Below are positions 1-7,489 of a stretch of DNA of 64,000 nt, piece after piece. The position numbers and the translations under genes are program-made. Within the stretch, counting starts at the first letter, position 1. Each line of letters starts with the position of its first letter. Under the pieces are notes generated by a model. It was not told where the DNA came from. It did not search any database and worked only from the letters and a program-made list of their open reading frames with translations. This DNA is from Janibacter melonis (GTDB taxonomy: Bacteria; Actinomycetota; Actinomycetes; Actinomycetales; Dermatophilaceae), in contig NZ_JAJBZM010000003.1 in assembly GCF_020567375.1 (NCBI RefSeq), positions 759,333 to 823,332 on the forward strand. The letters are read 5' to 3'.

Positions 1-720
1 GAGATCATGCTCGGCACGACCGACGCGTACGCCGTCGACGGCTCGATCCGGGTCACCCAGGTGACGCAGCCGGACGGCAGCACCGCCTACGTCGTCGCCA
101 CGCCGGGGACCCAGTCCTGGGGCCCGACGACGGGGAGCAACACCTTCGACCTCACCGGCAACCTCGTCGCGATGTCCGGCCAGCAGTCGGCGGCCATGCA
201 GGCGGTGCAGGAGGCGATGGCGCAGGGCCAGATCCCGCCCGACGCGCCGGTCATGCTCGTCGGCCACTCCCAGGGCGGCATCGTCACGACCGCCCTGCTC
301 GAGGACCCGGCCTTCACGTCGCGCTACGACATCACCCACTCCCTGACCTACGGCGCACCCGTCGACACCTTCGACACCGACCCCTCCGTCCTGCGTCTGG
401 ACCTCCAGCACGCCTCCGACGCGGTGCCGCGCCTCGACCTCGGCGACTCGCTCTCCAACCCCCTGGCGCCGCTCGTCCCGCTCCCGAACCCCGACCAGCT
501 GGCCCACGGCAACGGGCCGGGCGCGACCACGGTCACCCTGTCCAACCCCTCCGGCCCCCTCGACCTCGCCGGCAACCACTCCCACGCCGCCTACGCCGAC
601 TCGGTCGCCGCGTCGCAGGACCCGGCCGTCGCGGCCTACGAGGCGAGCCTGGCGGCCTTCCTCGCCGAGGACGGCGCGGTGGTGACCGGCACGGACTACG
701 AGGTCGGCCGGGAGGGCTGA
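1..720 (+). CDS. alpha/beta hydrolase (C-terminal part, 5' end outside window)
   Basis: The frame is open from the first base, so the gene starts upstream of the window; the first visible Met at base 7 is probably internal. The visible 239 residues carry a nucleophile elbow GHSQGG (GxSxG) about a third of the way in, a later SDAVPRLD stretch that could supply the catalytic Asp, and an HSHAAYADSV segment that could supply the His. This order, Ser-Asp-His, fits the alpha/beta hydrolase fold. The substrate cannot be told; the protein could be a lipase/esterase or a PE-PPE-type hydrolase domain. The end of the protein is rich in Ala and Asp and shows no membrane segment. The next gene follows after 42 bp on the same strand. 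Confidence 0.7.
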   Translation, partial: EIMLGTTDAYAVDGSIRVTQVTQPDGSTAYVVATPGTQSWGPTTGSNTFDLTGNLVAMSGQQSAAMQAVQEAMAQGQIPPDAPVMLVGHSQGGIVTTALLEDPAFTSRYDITHSLTYGAPVDTFDTDPSVLRLDLQHASDAVPRLDLGDSLSNPLAPLVPLPNPDQLAHGNGPGATTVTLSNPSGPLDLAGNHSHAAYADSVAASQDPAVAAYEASLAAFLAEDGAVVTGTDYEVGREG

Positions 721-762
721 GCCGGCCCGCTGGCATGCTGGCCCGACGAAGGGAGGGCCACC

Positions 763-1122
763 ATGGGCCTGCTGAGCCGGCTGCTGCGTCGTGACGACCT
801 CGACGTCGAGCAGCTCACCGCTGCGGTCGCCGCCGTCGCCGGCGTGCGCGGGGTCGAGCTCGGCGTGCGCGAGACCGGCGGTGCGGGCCGGGTCCTCGAG
901 GGCGTGGTCCTCGTACCGCAGACCGGGGGAGCGGCGGTCCTGCGGGCCGCGCTCGAGACCCTCTCGGACGCCCTCGGCCCGGACCCCCTTCGCCTCACGC
1001 TGTACGTCGAGGGGCAGGTCGAGGGCGGCGGGAGCCGTCTGACCTCGGCAGACGCCGGTCTGCCGCTCAACCCCACCTCGGTGCAGCTGTGGCGGCACCG
1101 AGGATCGGGTGGTCGAGGGTGA
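763..1122 (+). CDS. hypothetical protein, 119 aa
   Basis: I do not recognise this family. The ATG start is supported by a good ribosome binding site (GGGAGGG at 751-757). The protein is acidic to neutral, begins MGLLSRLLRR, and has an alternating hydrophobic pattern suggesting a small alpha/beta domain with no signal peptide or membrane segment. One leucine is encoded by CTT inside the CCC CTT CGC form of the window-wide CGAAGGGG motif (984-993). It precedes the ATP-grasp operon by 34 bp and may be co-transcribed with it, but nothing in the sequence ties its function to that system. Confidence 0.6.
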   Translation: MGLLSRLLRRDDLDVEQLTAAVAAVAGVRGVELGVRETGGAGRVLEGVVLVPQTGGAAVLRAALETLSDALGPDPLRLTLYVEGQVEGGGSRLTSADAGLPLNPTSVQLWRHRGSGGRG

Positions 1123-1132
1123 GGCCTGCGAC
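1105..1132. repeat. degenerate inverted repeat, GGTCGAGG...CCT-GACC type
   Basis: The segment reads GGTGGTCGAGG, a short spacer, then GCCTGCGACC. It resembles two clearer copies at 13391-13434 and 35377-35411, which share GGTCGAGG on the left arm and CCTCGAGACC on the right. It overlaps the end of the 119-aa gene. The call is tentative because the right arm is imperfect. Confidence 0.3.
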
Positions 1133-1156
1133 CCCCTGCTGTGCGAGGGTGACCCC

Positions 1157-2821
1157 GTGACCCAGGTGCAGCGACAGTCCCAGGGCCCCGCCGCTCATTC
1201 GCTCTTCGCCGACTACGCGGCCGGCCCGGCGTGGGACGAGATGTTCGCGGCTGGCGCGCAGGAGCCGCGGCAGCCGTACAAGCCGATCCATCACACCCTG
1301 CGCTCGATGGAGCCCGAGAGCCTCAAGGAGCGGGCCGACGCGCTCGCCCGGATGTTCCTCGACCAGGGCGTGACCTTCGACCACGCCGGCGAGGAGCGCC
1401 CCTTCCCTCTCGACGCCGTGCCGCGCGTCATCGACGCCGAGAGCTGGCAGAGCGTCGAGAGCGGGGTCGCGCAGCGCGTCCAGGCGCTCGAGGCCTTCCT
1501 CGACGACATCTACTCGCGGCAGGGCTCGATGCCGCGTGCCGTCGAGGACGGGATCATCCCGTGGGGGCTCATCGCGACGTCGAGCCACTTCCACCGCGCC
1601 GTCGCCGGGCTGCGTCCCGCCAACGGCGTGCGGGCCCACGTGAGCGGCATCGACCTCATCCGTGACGAGCAGGGCGACTTCCGCGTGCTCGAGGACAACG
1701 TCCGGGTGCCCTCCGGTGTCTCCTACGTCATCGCCAACCGCCGCGCGATGGCCAACGTCTTCCCCGAGGCCTTCGCGACGATGCGCATCCGGCCCGTCCA
1801 CGACTACCCGCGCCTGCTCCTCCACGCGCTGCGCGCCGCGGCGCCCGAGGGGCGCAGCAACCCCACGGTTGTCGTGCTCACCCCGGGCGTCTACAACAGC
1901 GCCTACTTCGAGCACACCCTGCTCGCCCGGATGATGGGCGTCGAGCTCGTCGAGGGGCGCGACCTCGTCGTGCGCGACGGCGAGGTGCGCATGCGCACCA
2001 CCCAGGGCGAGGAGCGCGTCGACGTCATCTACCGGCGCATCGACGACGACTTCCTCGACCCGGTGCACTTCCGCCGCGACTCGATGCTCGGCGTCACCGG
2101 GCTCGTCTCCGCGCTGCGAGCCGGGCGCGTCACCCTCGCCAACGCCATCGGCAACGGCGTCGCCGACGACAAGCTCGTCTACTCCTACGTGCCCGACCTC
2201 ATCCGCTACTACCTCGACGAGGACCCGATCCTGCGCAGCGTCGACACCTACCGGTGCAACGAGCCCGAGGCCCTCGCCGAGGTGCTCGAGCGGCTCGACG
2301 AGATGGTCGTCAAGCCGGTCGACGGCTCCGGCGGCAAGGGCCTGGTCATCGGCCCGAAGGCGACCGGCGAGGAGCTCGACCAGCTGCGCGCCAACCTGCG
2401 CCGGGACCCGCGCGGGTGGATCGCCCAGCCGGTCGTCCAGCTCTCGACCGTGCCTACCCTCATCGACGGCCAGCTCCGGCCGCGCCACGTCGACCTGCGC
2501 CCCTTCGCGGTCAATGACGGCGACCAGGTGACGGTGCTGCCCGGGGGGCTGACGCGCGTCGCGCTGCCCGAGGGTCAGCTCGTCGTCAACTCCAGCCAGG
2601 GCGGCGGCAGCAAGGACACCTGGGTGCTCGCCGGCCGGTACGCGAAGGTGCCGACGACCGACGACGCCGAGGTCATCCTCCTCGGCGCCAACCGGCCGAT
2701 GACGACGGACGCGGACGCGCCCCCGGCCGACCCGCTGCCGGGCGAGCCCGACCTCGGGCAGGACGCACCCCCCTTCGCCGTCCCCGACGAGGTCACTGTC
2801 GTCGAGCGGGAGGAGCGCTGA
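1157..2821 (+). CDS. circularly permuted ATP-grasp protein (CP_ATPgrasp type, DUF404/DUF407)
   Basis: This 554-aa protein has the order typical of the circularly permuted ATP-grasp family. An N-terminal segment contains VLEDNVRVPSGVSYVIANR, a middle segment has DVIYRRIDDDFLDP, and near the C-terminus there is MVVKPVDGSGGKGLVIGP, the nucleotide-binding loop, followed by RHVDLRPFAV and SSQGGGSKDTWVL. The family is predicted to form amide or peptide bonds using ATP; the substrate is unknown. The GTG start at 1157 is preferred over an in-frame ATG at 1109 because a -10-like GAGGGT lies 6 nt upstream, as at many genes here. Its stop overlaps the ATG of the alpha-E gene (TGATG), so the two are translationally coupled, and a transglutaminase-like gene follows. 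Confidence 0.9.
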   Translation: MTQVQRQSQGPAAHSLFADYAAGPAWDEMFAAGAQEPRQPYKPIHHTLRSMEPESLKERADALARMFLDQGVTFDHAGEERPFPLDAVPRVIDAESWQSVESGVAQRVQALEAFLDDIYSRQGSMPRAVEDGIIPWGLIATSSHFHRAVAGLRPANGVRAHVSGIDLIRDEQGDFRVLEDNVRVPSGVSYVIANRRAMANVFPEAFATMRIRPVHDYPRLLLHALRAAAPEGRSNPTVVVLTPGVYNSAYFEHTLLARMMGVELVEGRDLVVRDGEVRMRTTQGEERVDVIYRRIDDDFLDPVHFRRDSMLGVTGLVSALRAGRVTLANAIGNGVADDKLVYSYVPDLIRYYLDEDPILRSVDTYRCNEPEALAEVLERLDEMVVKPVDGSGGKGLVIGPKATGEELDQLRANLRRDPRGWIAQPVVQLSTVPTLIDGQLRPRHVDLRPFAVNDGDQVTVLPGGLTRVALPEGQLVVNSSQGGGSKDTWVLAGRYAKVPTTDDAEVILLGANRPMTTDADAPPADPLPGEPDLGQDAPPFAVPDEVTVVEREER

Positions 2822-3744
2822 TGCTCAGCCGGATCGCGGACTCGCTCTTCTGGATCGGCCGGTACATCGAGCGGGCCGACGGCACCGCCCGGATGGTCGA
2901 CGTCCTGCGCCTGTCCCTCGTCGAGGACCCGGGCCAGGACGAGAGCTACACCTCCTCGATGCTCCTCGGCGGCATCATGGGCTACGACGACGTGGCCCAT
3001 GACGTCGCCTACTCCGACGTCGCCGCGCGTCTCGTCTTCGACGCGAGCAACCCCAGCGCCGTCTCCGGGTCCTGGCTCGCCGCCCGGGAGAACGCCCGGC
3101 GTGCCCGCGAGACCCTCTCGACCGAGCTGTGGGAGGTCATCAACACCTCGTGGCGCCGGTGGAACGGCCTCGGGGCGAGCACCGCCACGCAGCAGCACCT
3201 CAGCTGGGTCACCGAGCGTGCCGCCCTCGTCGCCGGCATCGCCGACTCGACGATGAGCCACGACGAGGCCTGGGAGTTCCTCAGCCTGGGCCGCTCGCTC
3301 GAGCGGGCCGACATGACAGCGCGCATCGTCGCGACCGGGGCGCTCCAGGGCGGCCCGAGCTGGGGTGTCGTGCTCGCGAGCTGCGGTGCCCAGCAGGCGA
3401 TGCTGCGCACGATGCGAGGGATGATCACCGACCGCACGGCCGCGGCCTTCCTCACCCTCGACCGGCGCTTCCCGCGCTCCGTCCTCGCCGCGCTGCGCGA
3501 CGCGGAGGACCGGCTCACGGTGCTCGCGCCCGACATCGACCGCGTCGGCTTCTCCGACGAGGCCCGTCGCATCCTCGGGCAGACCCGCACCCAGCTCGAG
3601 TACGCGAACCCCGACGACGTGCTCGAGGACCTGCCGACGATGATGGGCATGGTGCAGCGCTCGGTGACCCGGGCGTCGGACGAGATCGGGGCCCGCTACT
3701 TCCGCTCGGGCCCGGTCCAGGAGTGGACGGGGGAGATCCTGTGA
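2821..3744 (+). CDS. alpha-E domain protein (DUF403)
   Basis: This 307-aa, largely helical protein begins with the family signature MLSRIADSLFWIGRYIERAD and contains a second similar stretch, LSLGRSLERADMTARIV, in the middle. Both match the alpha-E family, which is almost always encoded beside a circularly permuted ATP-grasp protein and a transglutaminase-like protein. No catalytic residues are known for the family; it is generally thought to be a partner of the ATP-grasp enzyme. The start overlaps the stop of the upstream gene and its own stop overlaps the GTG of the next, giving a tightly coupled three-gene unit. Confidence 0.9.
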   Translation: MLSRIADSLFWIGRYIERADGTARMVDVLRLSLVEDPGQDESYTSSMLLGGIMGYDDVAHDVAYSDVAARLVFDASNPSAVSGSWLAARENARRARETLSTELWEVINTSWRRWNGLGASTATQQHLSWVTERAALVAGIADSTMSHDEAWEFLSLGRSLERADMTARIVATGALQGGPSWGVVLASCGAQQAMLRTMRGMITDRTAAAFLTLDRRFPRSVLAALRDAEDRLTVLAPDIDRVGFSDEARRILGQTRTQLEYANPDDVLEDLPTMMGMVQRSVTRASDEIGARYFRSGPVQEWTGEIL

Positions 3745-4586
3745 GCAGCCGCCGGCACCGCATCACGCACCGCTCGACGATGCGCTACCAGGGCGAGGTC
3801 GTCGCCTCGCACAACGAGCTGCGGATGACCCCGCTGACCGACGCCGGGCAGACCACCCTCGAGGCGCGCATCCGGATCCGCCCCCACTCGTGGAGCAACG
3901 TCTACACCGACCACTGGGGCACCTCCGTCATGGCCGTCGAGTCCCAGGGCGCCCACGAGGTGCTCGAGATCGAGGCCATCTCGACCGTCGAGCGCACCGA
4001 GGCGGTCGCCGAGGCGTCCGCCAGCGGATGGGACTCGCTCGCCGAGCCCGGCATCTGCGACCGGCTCAGCGAGCTGCTCGCGCCCACCCCGCGCACGCAG
4101 GCCTCGCCCGACCTCGCCGGGATCGCCCGCGCCGCGCGCGACGAGCCCACGCCACGGGCCGCGGCTCAGGCCATCTCCGCGAAGGTCCACGAGCGCATGC
4201 GCTACTCCGAGGGCGCGACCCAGGTGAGCAGCACCGCCGAGGACGCGTGGAGCACCGGCCAGGGCGTGTGCCAGGACTTCGCGCACGTGACCCTCGCGGC
4301 GCTGCGCTCGATCGGCGTCCCCGCGCGCTACGTGTCGGGCTACGTGGCCCGGCAGCCCGACCTGCAGCGCGGCCAGTCCTGCCCAGGGGACTCGCACGCG
4401 TGGATCGAGATCTGGGACGGAGCCTGGTTGCCCTATGACCCGACCCACCTCGCCCCGGTCGGGCTCGACCACGTCGTCGTCGGGCGAGGCCGCGACTACG
4501 ACGACGTCGCGCCCTTCCGCGGGATGTACGCCGGGCCCGAGCTCGCCGACCTCGACGTCGAGATCACCTTCACCCGGGTCAGCTGA
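3741..4586 (+). CDS. transglutaminase-like cysteine protease family protein with bacterial N-terminal domain
   Basis: The GTG at 3741 forms a GTGA overlap with the stop of the alpha-E gene. The 281-aa product has an N-terminal beta-rich region (ITHRSTMRYQGEVVASHNELRMTP) typical of the bacterial transglutaminase-like N domain, then the transglutaminase core. The catalytic Cys is about residue 177 in GVCQDFAHV, the His is in SHAWIEIW, and the Asp is in YDPTHLAP. Such proteins act as peptidases or amide-bond exchangers. Together with the ATP-grasp and alpha-E proteins it suggests a cycle of making and cutting an amide or isopeptide linkage; the substrate is unknown. No signal peptide is visible, so it is probably cytoplasmic. 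Confidence 0.9.
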   Translation: MSSRRHRITHRSTMRYQGEVVASHNELRMTPLTDAGQTTLEARIRIRPHSWSNVYTDHWGTSVMAVESQGAHEVLEIEAISTVERTEAVAEASASGWDSLAEPGICDRLSELLAPTPRTQASPDLAGIARAARDEPTPRAAAQAISAKVHERMRYSEGATQVSSTAEDAWSTGQGVCQDFAHVTLAALRSIGVPARYVSGYVARQPDLQRGQSCPGDSHAWIEIWDGAWLPYDPTHLAPVGLDHVVVGRGRDYDDVAPFRGMYAGPELADLDVEITFTRVS

Positions 4587-4596
4587 GAGGGCGGGG

Positions 4597-5175
4597 GTGC
4601 CCGTCACCGCGCCGAGCGGCGAGAGCCTGCGGGACCTGCTGCGTCCCGTCCCGGTCGACGTGCTGCGTCTCGCAGCGGCCGTGAGCCTCGTGCCCGGCAC
4701 GCTGGGCTGGGGCTTCATCGGCTTCGCGCTCTTCATGCTGGTCCTCGGCGGCTCCATGGTGCCGCGGGCGCTGCGCACGCCCGCGCCGCTCGACCTCGCG
4801 TACTGCGCGACGATCCTCTTCGGCGCGTGGGCCGCGATGCTCGACTGGTACGTCGCCGTGAGCTGGCTCGACCTCGTCGTGCACGCGGCGATGACCGGCC
4901 TCGTGGGCGCCGTCGGCTACGCGGCCCTCGACCGCGTCGGGGTCTTCGGGCGCGACGTGCCGCGCGCCGGGGTCGTCGTCGTGAGCACGACGATCGCGAC
5001 CACCCTGGCCCTGCTGTGGGAGATGGGCGAGTGGTTCGGCCACACCTACCTCGATGACCGCATCCAGGTCGGCTACGACGACACGATCGGCGATCTCGCC
5101 GCGGGTGTCGTCGGGGCCGTCGTCGCCGCCGTCCTGCTCGCGCTGAGCATGCCCGGCCGACGGGACCGCTCGTGA
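4597..5175 (+). CDS. multi-pass membrane protein, DUF2238/YjdF-like
   Basis: The product is about 192 aa with roughly five to six hydrophobic segments. The later part has LLWEMGEWFGHTYLDD followed by YDDTIGDLAAGVVGAVV, which resembles the conserved acidic motif pattern of DUF2238/YjdF membrane proteins. The GTG at 4597 lies 10 bp after the transglutaminase stop and is preceded by a purine-rich GAGAGGGCGGG. Its stop overlaps the start of the glycosyltransferase gene. It may extend the ATP-grasp operon, but that functional link is inference from spacing only. Confidence 0.7.
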   Translation: MPVTAPSGESLRDLLRPVPVDVLRLAAAVSLVPGTLGWGFIGFALFMLVLGGSMVPRALRTPAPLDLAYCATILFGAWAAMLDWYVAVSWLDLVVHAAMTGLVGAVGYAALDRVGVFGRDVPRAGVVVVSTTIATTLALLWEMGEWFGHTYLDDRIQVGYDDTIGDLAAGVVGAVVAAVLLALSMPGRRDRS

Positions 5176-5981
5176 GCGCCCGGGCACCGCTCGCCCCGGC
5201 GCTGCCCTCGGTCTCCGTCGTCATCCCCTCGCGTGACGACGCCGAGGCCCTGAGCACCTGCCTCGACCTCCTCGCCCGCCAGAGCGTCGCCCCCTTCGAG
5301 GTCGTCGTCGTCGACAACGGGTCGAGCGACGGCACGGCCGAGCTGGCCCGCAGCCTCGGTGCGGTCGTCGTCGACGAGCCGCGCGTCGGCATCCCGTCCG
5401 CCGCGGCGGCGGGCTACGACGCGGCGCAGGGCGACGTCATCGCCCGCCTCGACGCGGACTCCCGGCCCGGGCGCCGATGGGTCGAGCGCGTGGCCCGCTC
5501 GATGCGCGACCCGCGACGCGACGCGGTGACCGGTGTCGGCACCTTCTACGACCTGCCACGCCCGGTCGGGGGTGCCCTCGCCGCCGTCTACCTCGCCGCG
5601 TACTACGTGCTCAGCCATCTCGCCCTCGGCCACACGGTCCTGTGGGGGTCGAGCATGGCGGTGCGCCGGCGCACGTGGCTCGCGGTGCGCGACGACGTGC
5701 ACCGCGACGACCCCGAGCTGCACGACGACATGGATCTGGCCTTCGTCCTCGGACCGACGCGTCGGGTGCGGCTCGCGCCGAGCCTGCACGTCGGGGTGTC
5801 GGCCCGCTCGCTGCGGGGCGCCGCGCAGATGCGTCGGCGCTTCGAGCGCGCCTTCCGCACCCTCGAGGTCAACTGGCGGGTGCACCCGCCGTGGCTGCGC
5901 TGGCGCGACCGGGTCGAGCGCGCGCAGAGCGAGGTCAGCGACCGGGCAGGCCGATCGTCACGACGATCATCAGCTGGGTGA
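5172..5981 (+). CDS. family 2 glycosyltransferase
   Basis: This 269-aa protein shows the GT-A fold of GT2 enzymes. An N-terminal SVSVVIPSRDDAEALSTCL leads to FEVVVVDNGSSDGTAELA, then a DADSR motif (the DxD-type metal site) near residue 95. A later DDPELHDDMDLAF region fits the ED catalytic region. One weakly hydrophobic segment (AVYLAAYYVLSHLALG) may be membrane-associated. The GTG start makes a GTGA overlap with the membrane-protein gene upstream. The 3' end overlaps the convergent carotenoid prenyltransferase gene by 47 bp. Acceptor and donor are unknown; a role in glycosylating the neighbouring carotenoid is possible but not shown. Confidence 0.85.
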   Translation: MSARAPLAPALPSVSVVIPSRDDAEALSTCLDLLARQSVAPFEVVVVDNGSSDGTAELARSLGAVVVDEPRVGIPSAAAAGYDAAQGDVIARLDADSRPGRRWVERVARSMRDPRRDAVTGVGTFYDLPRPVGGALAAVYLAAYYVLSHLALGHTVLWGSSMAVRRRTWLAVRDDVHRDDPELHDDMDLAFVLGPTRRVRLAPSLHVGVSARSLRGAAQMRRRFERAFRTLEVNWRVHPPWLRWRDRVERAQSEVSDRAGRSSRRSSAG

Positions 5982-6840
5982 CGAGGAAGCCCATGAGGTA
6001 GTTGAGCCACAAGAAGCGTCGCCAGCCCGCATGCGCCCGCTCGCACTGCGCGTCGGTGAGGCGCAGGTACGGCACGACGTTGGCGACGTAGGGCAGGACG
6101 AGCGCGGCCGCGAGCGTGCTCGGCCAGGGCAGGACGAGCAGGAGCAGCCCGCCGAGCACGTACGCCAGCAGGGCGAAGCACGTCGTCACCCGGGCACCGA
6201 GCACGGTGCCGATCGAGGAGATGCCACCGGCCCGGTCGGCCTCGATGTCCTGGACCGCGCCGAAGGCGTGCGACCCGACGCCCCAGGCGAAGAAGCCGCC
6301 GAGCGCGGCGAGGGTCACCGGGTCGAAGGCCCCTCCGGCGAGCGCGATGCCGAGGACCGCCGGGCTGACGAAGTGGGTGCTCGAGGTGAGGGAGTCGACG
6401 AAGGGCCGCTCCTTGAAGCGCAGCCGGGGCGCCGAGTACGCGACGACCGCGAAGACGCTCACGGCGAGCACGAGGGTCGAGCGCAGGTCGCCCAGGAGCA
6501 CGAGGGCGAGGACGAAGGGGATGTTGGTCACGGCGACGGCCCACAGGGTGGTCCGGTGCAGCGACCGGTCGAGGACGACCCCTTCGACACCTCCCTTGCG
6601 CGGGTTGCGGATGTCGGACTCGTAGTCGAAGACGTCGTTGACGCCGTACATCAGCAGGTTGTACGGCACGAGGCACCACAGGGTACCGACGACCCACACG
6701 AGGTCGACCCGGCCGCCGGCGAGCAGGTACGCGGCGGCGAAGGGGTAGGCGGTGTTGACCCAGGACAGCGGCCGCGAGGACGCGAGGACGTGGGCGAAGG
6801 GGGAGACCGGCGCCGCCCGCTCGCCGGGCGCGGTGGTCAT
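5935..6840 (-). CDS. crtEb: UbiA-type prenyltransferase, lycopene elongase
   Basis: This 301-aa membrane protein belongs to the UbiA superfamily. The first Asp-rich motif is NDVFDYESD and the second is DIEADRAGG, both expected to bind Mg-diphosphate. About eight hydrophobic segments follow a short soluble N-terminus. In C50-carotenoid pathways this enzyme adds two dimethylallyl units to lycopene to give flavuxanthin or a similar product. It is the last gene of the crt operon; its ATG overlaps the stop of the small cyclase gene upstream (ATGA). The assignment to lycopene elongase rather than a quinone prenyltransferase rests on the operon. Confidence 0.88.
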   Translation of the reverse strand: MTTAPGERAAPVSPFAHVLASSRPLSWVNTAYPFAAAYLLAGGRVDLVWVVGTLWCLVPYNLLMYGVNDVFDYESDIRNPRKGGVEGVVLDRSLHRTTLWAVAVTNIPFVLALVLLGDLRSTLVLAVSVFAVVAYSAPRLRFKERPFVDSLTSSTHFVSPAVLGIALAGGAFDPVTLAALGGFFAWGVGSHAFGAVQDIEADRAGGISSIGTVLGARVTTCFALLAYVLGGLLLLVLPWPSTLAAALVLPYVANVVPYLRLTDAQCERAHAGWRRFLWLNYLMGFLVTQLMIVVTIGLPGR

Positions 6841-7166
6841 CGGCGGGCTCCCCGGGTGGCCCGCGGGTCGTCGGGGGAGAGCAGCAGGGCGAGGGCGGGC
6901 AGGGCCGTCGCGGCGGCGACCGGCCAGGCGAAGTCCTCCAGCGGGGCCAGGCCGACGTGGATGCCGGAGAGCTGGGACTCGTCGAAGCGGAAGAGGTCGA
7001 CGGCGATCATCACGTTGTCGAAGACGGCGGTGAGCACGACGAGGGCCAGGGCCGTCGCGGCGGTCGCGAGCCACCAGCGCCGGTCGGGCCGGCGCAGGAC
7101 GGTCGCGGCGACGAGGACGAGCACCGAGGCGGCGAGGAAGCAGGCGGCCAGGCCGGCGTACGTCAT
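6837..7166 (-). CDS. crtYf: lycopene cyclase domain subunit, heterodimeric C50 cyclase
   Basis: A small 109-aa membrane protein with about three hydrophobic segments and the conserved PLEDFAWPV motif, typical of the lycopene cyclase domain found in CrtYf/CrtYh and in fungal bifunctional cyclases. It is expected to pair with the adjacent 108-aa subunit to cyclise C50 intermediates into epsilon-, beta- or gamma-rings; ring type cannot be told from sequence by eye. Start and stop both overlap neighbours by 4 bp. The small size is normal for this split cyclase and is not a truncation. Confidence 0.85.
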   Translation of the reverse strand: MTYAGLAACFLAASVLVLVAATVLRRPDRRWWLATAATALALVVLTAVFDNVMIAVDLFRFDESQLSGIHVGLAPLEDFAWPVAAATALPALALLLSPDDPRATRGARR

Positions 7167-7489
7167 GAGGTCGCCTCGCCACCGGCGAGCAGGCGCGAGA
7201 AGAGCCCGTGGAGCACGCAGGTGATGTAGCTGAGGAAGACGATGAAGAAGATCTCCTCGACGGGCAGCTCGGGCAGCAGCTCGACACCGGTCATCGCCGG
7301 GGACTCGCCGCGCACGTACATGCCCGACTCGATCGCCACGAGGTCCCACACGAGGAAGAGCAGGGTGCCGGCGGCGACGACGCCGAGGGTGCGCCGGGGC
7401 CGGTCGAAGAGGGCGAGGCGCCAGCGGTGGTCGACGAGACCCATGCAGAGCGTCGAGACGACGACGAAGCCGAGGTACAGCAGACCCAC
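7163..7489 (-). CDS. crtYe: lycopene cyclase domain subunit, heterodimeric C50 cyclase
   Basis: This 108-aa membrane protein has about three transmembrane segments and the motif LPVEEIFFIVFLSYIT, the P-x-E-E signature of the other half of the heterodimeric cyclase. It starts directly after the stop of crtI and overlaps the next subunit by 4 bp. The gene order crtE-crtB-crtI-crtYe-crtYf-crtEb matches the Corynebacterium glutamicum decaprenoxanthin cluster rather than the Micrococcus order, in which the elongase precedes the cyclases. The end product is therefore probably decaprenoxanthin-like (inference). Confidence 0.85.
   Translation of the reverse strand: MGLLYLGFVVVSTLCMGLVDHRWRLALFDRPRRTLGVVAAGTLLFLVWDLVAIESGMYVRGESPAMTGVELLPELPVEEIFFIVFLSYITCVLHGLFSRLLAGGEATS

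Noticed and set aside
7-720. ATG at base 7 as the true start of the hydrolase
   Set aside because: The frame continues open to base 1 and the fold lacks its N-terminal strands, so the gene begins upstream.
5172-5981. GT2 as a carotenoid glycosyltransferase of the crt cluster
   Set aside because: It is on the opposite strand and coupled to the DUF2238-like gene, not to the crt operon; left as an open possibility only.
6837-7489. The two small cyclase genes as a broken single crtY
   Set aside because: Each carries its own conserved motif (PVEE, PLED) and the split heterodimeric cyclase is normal in C50 clusters.
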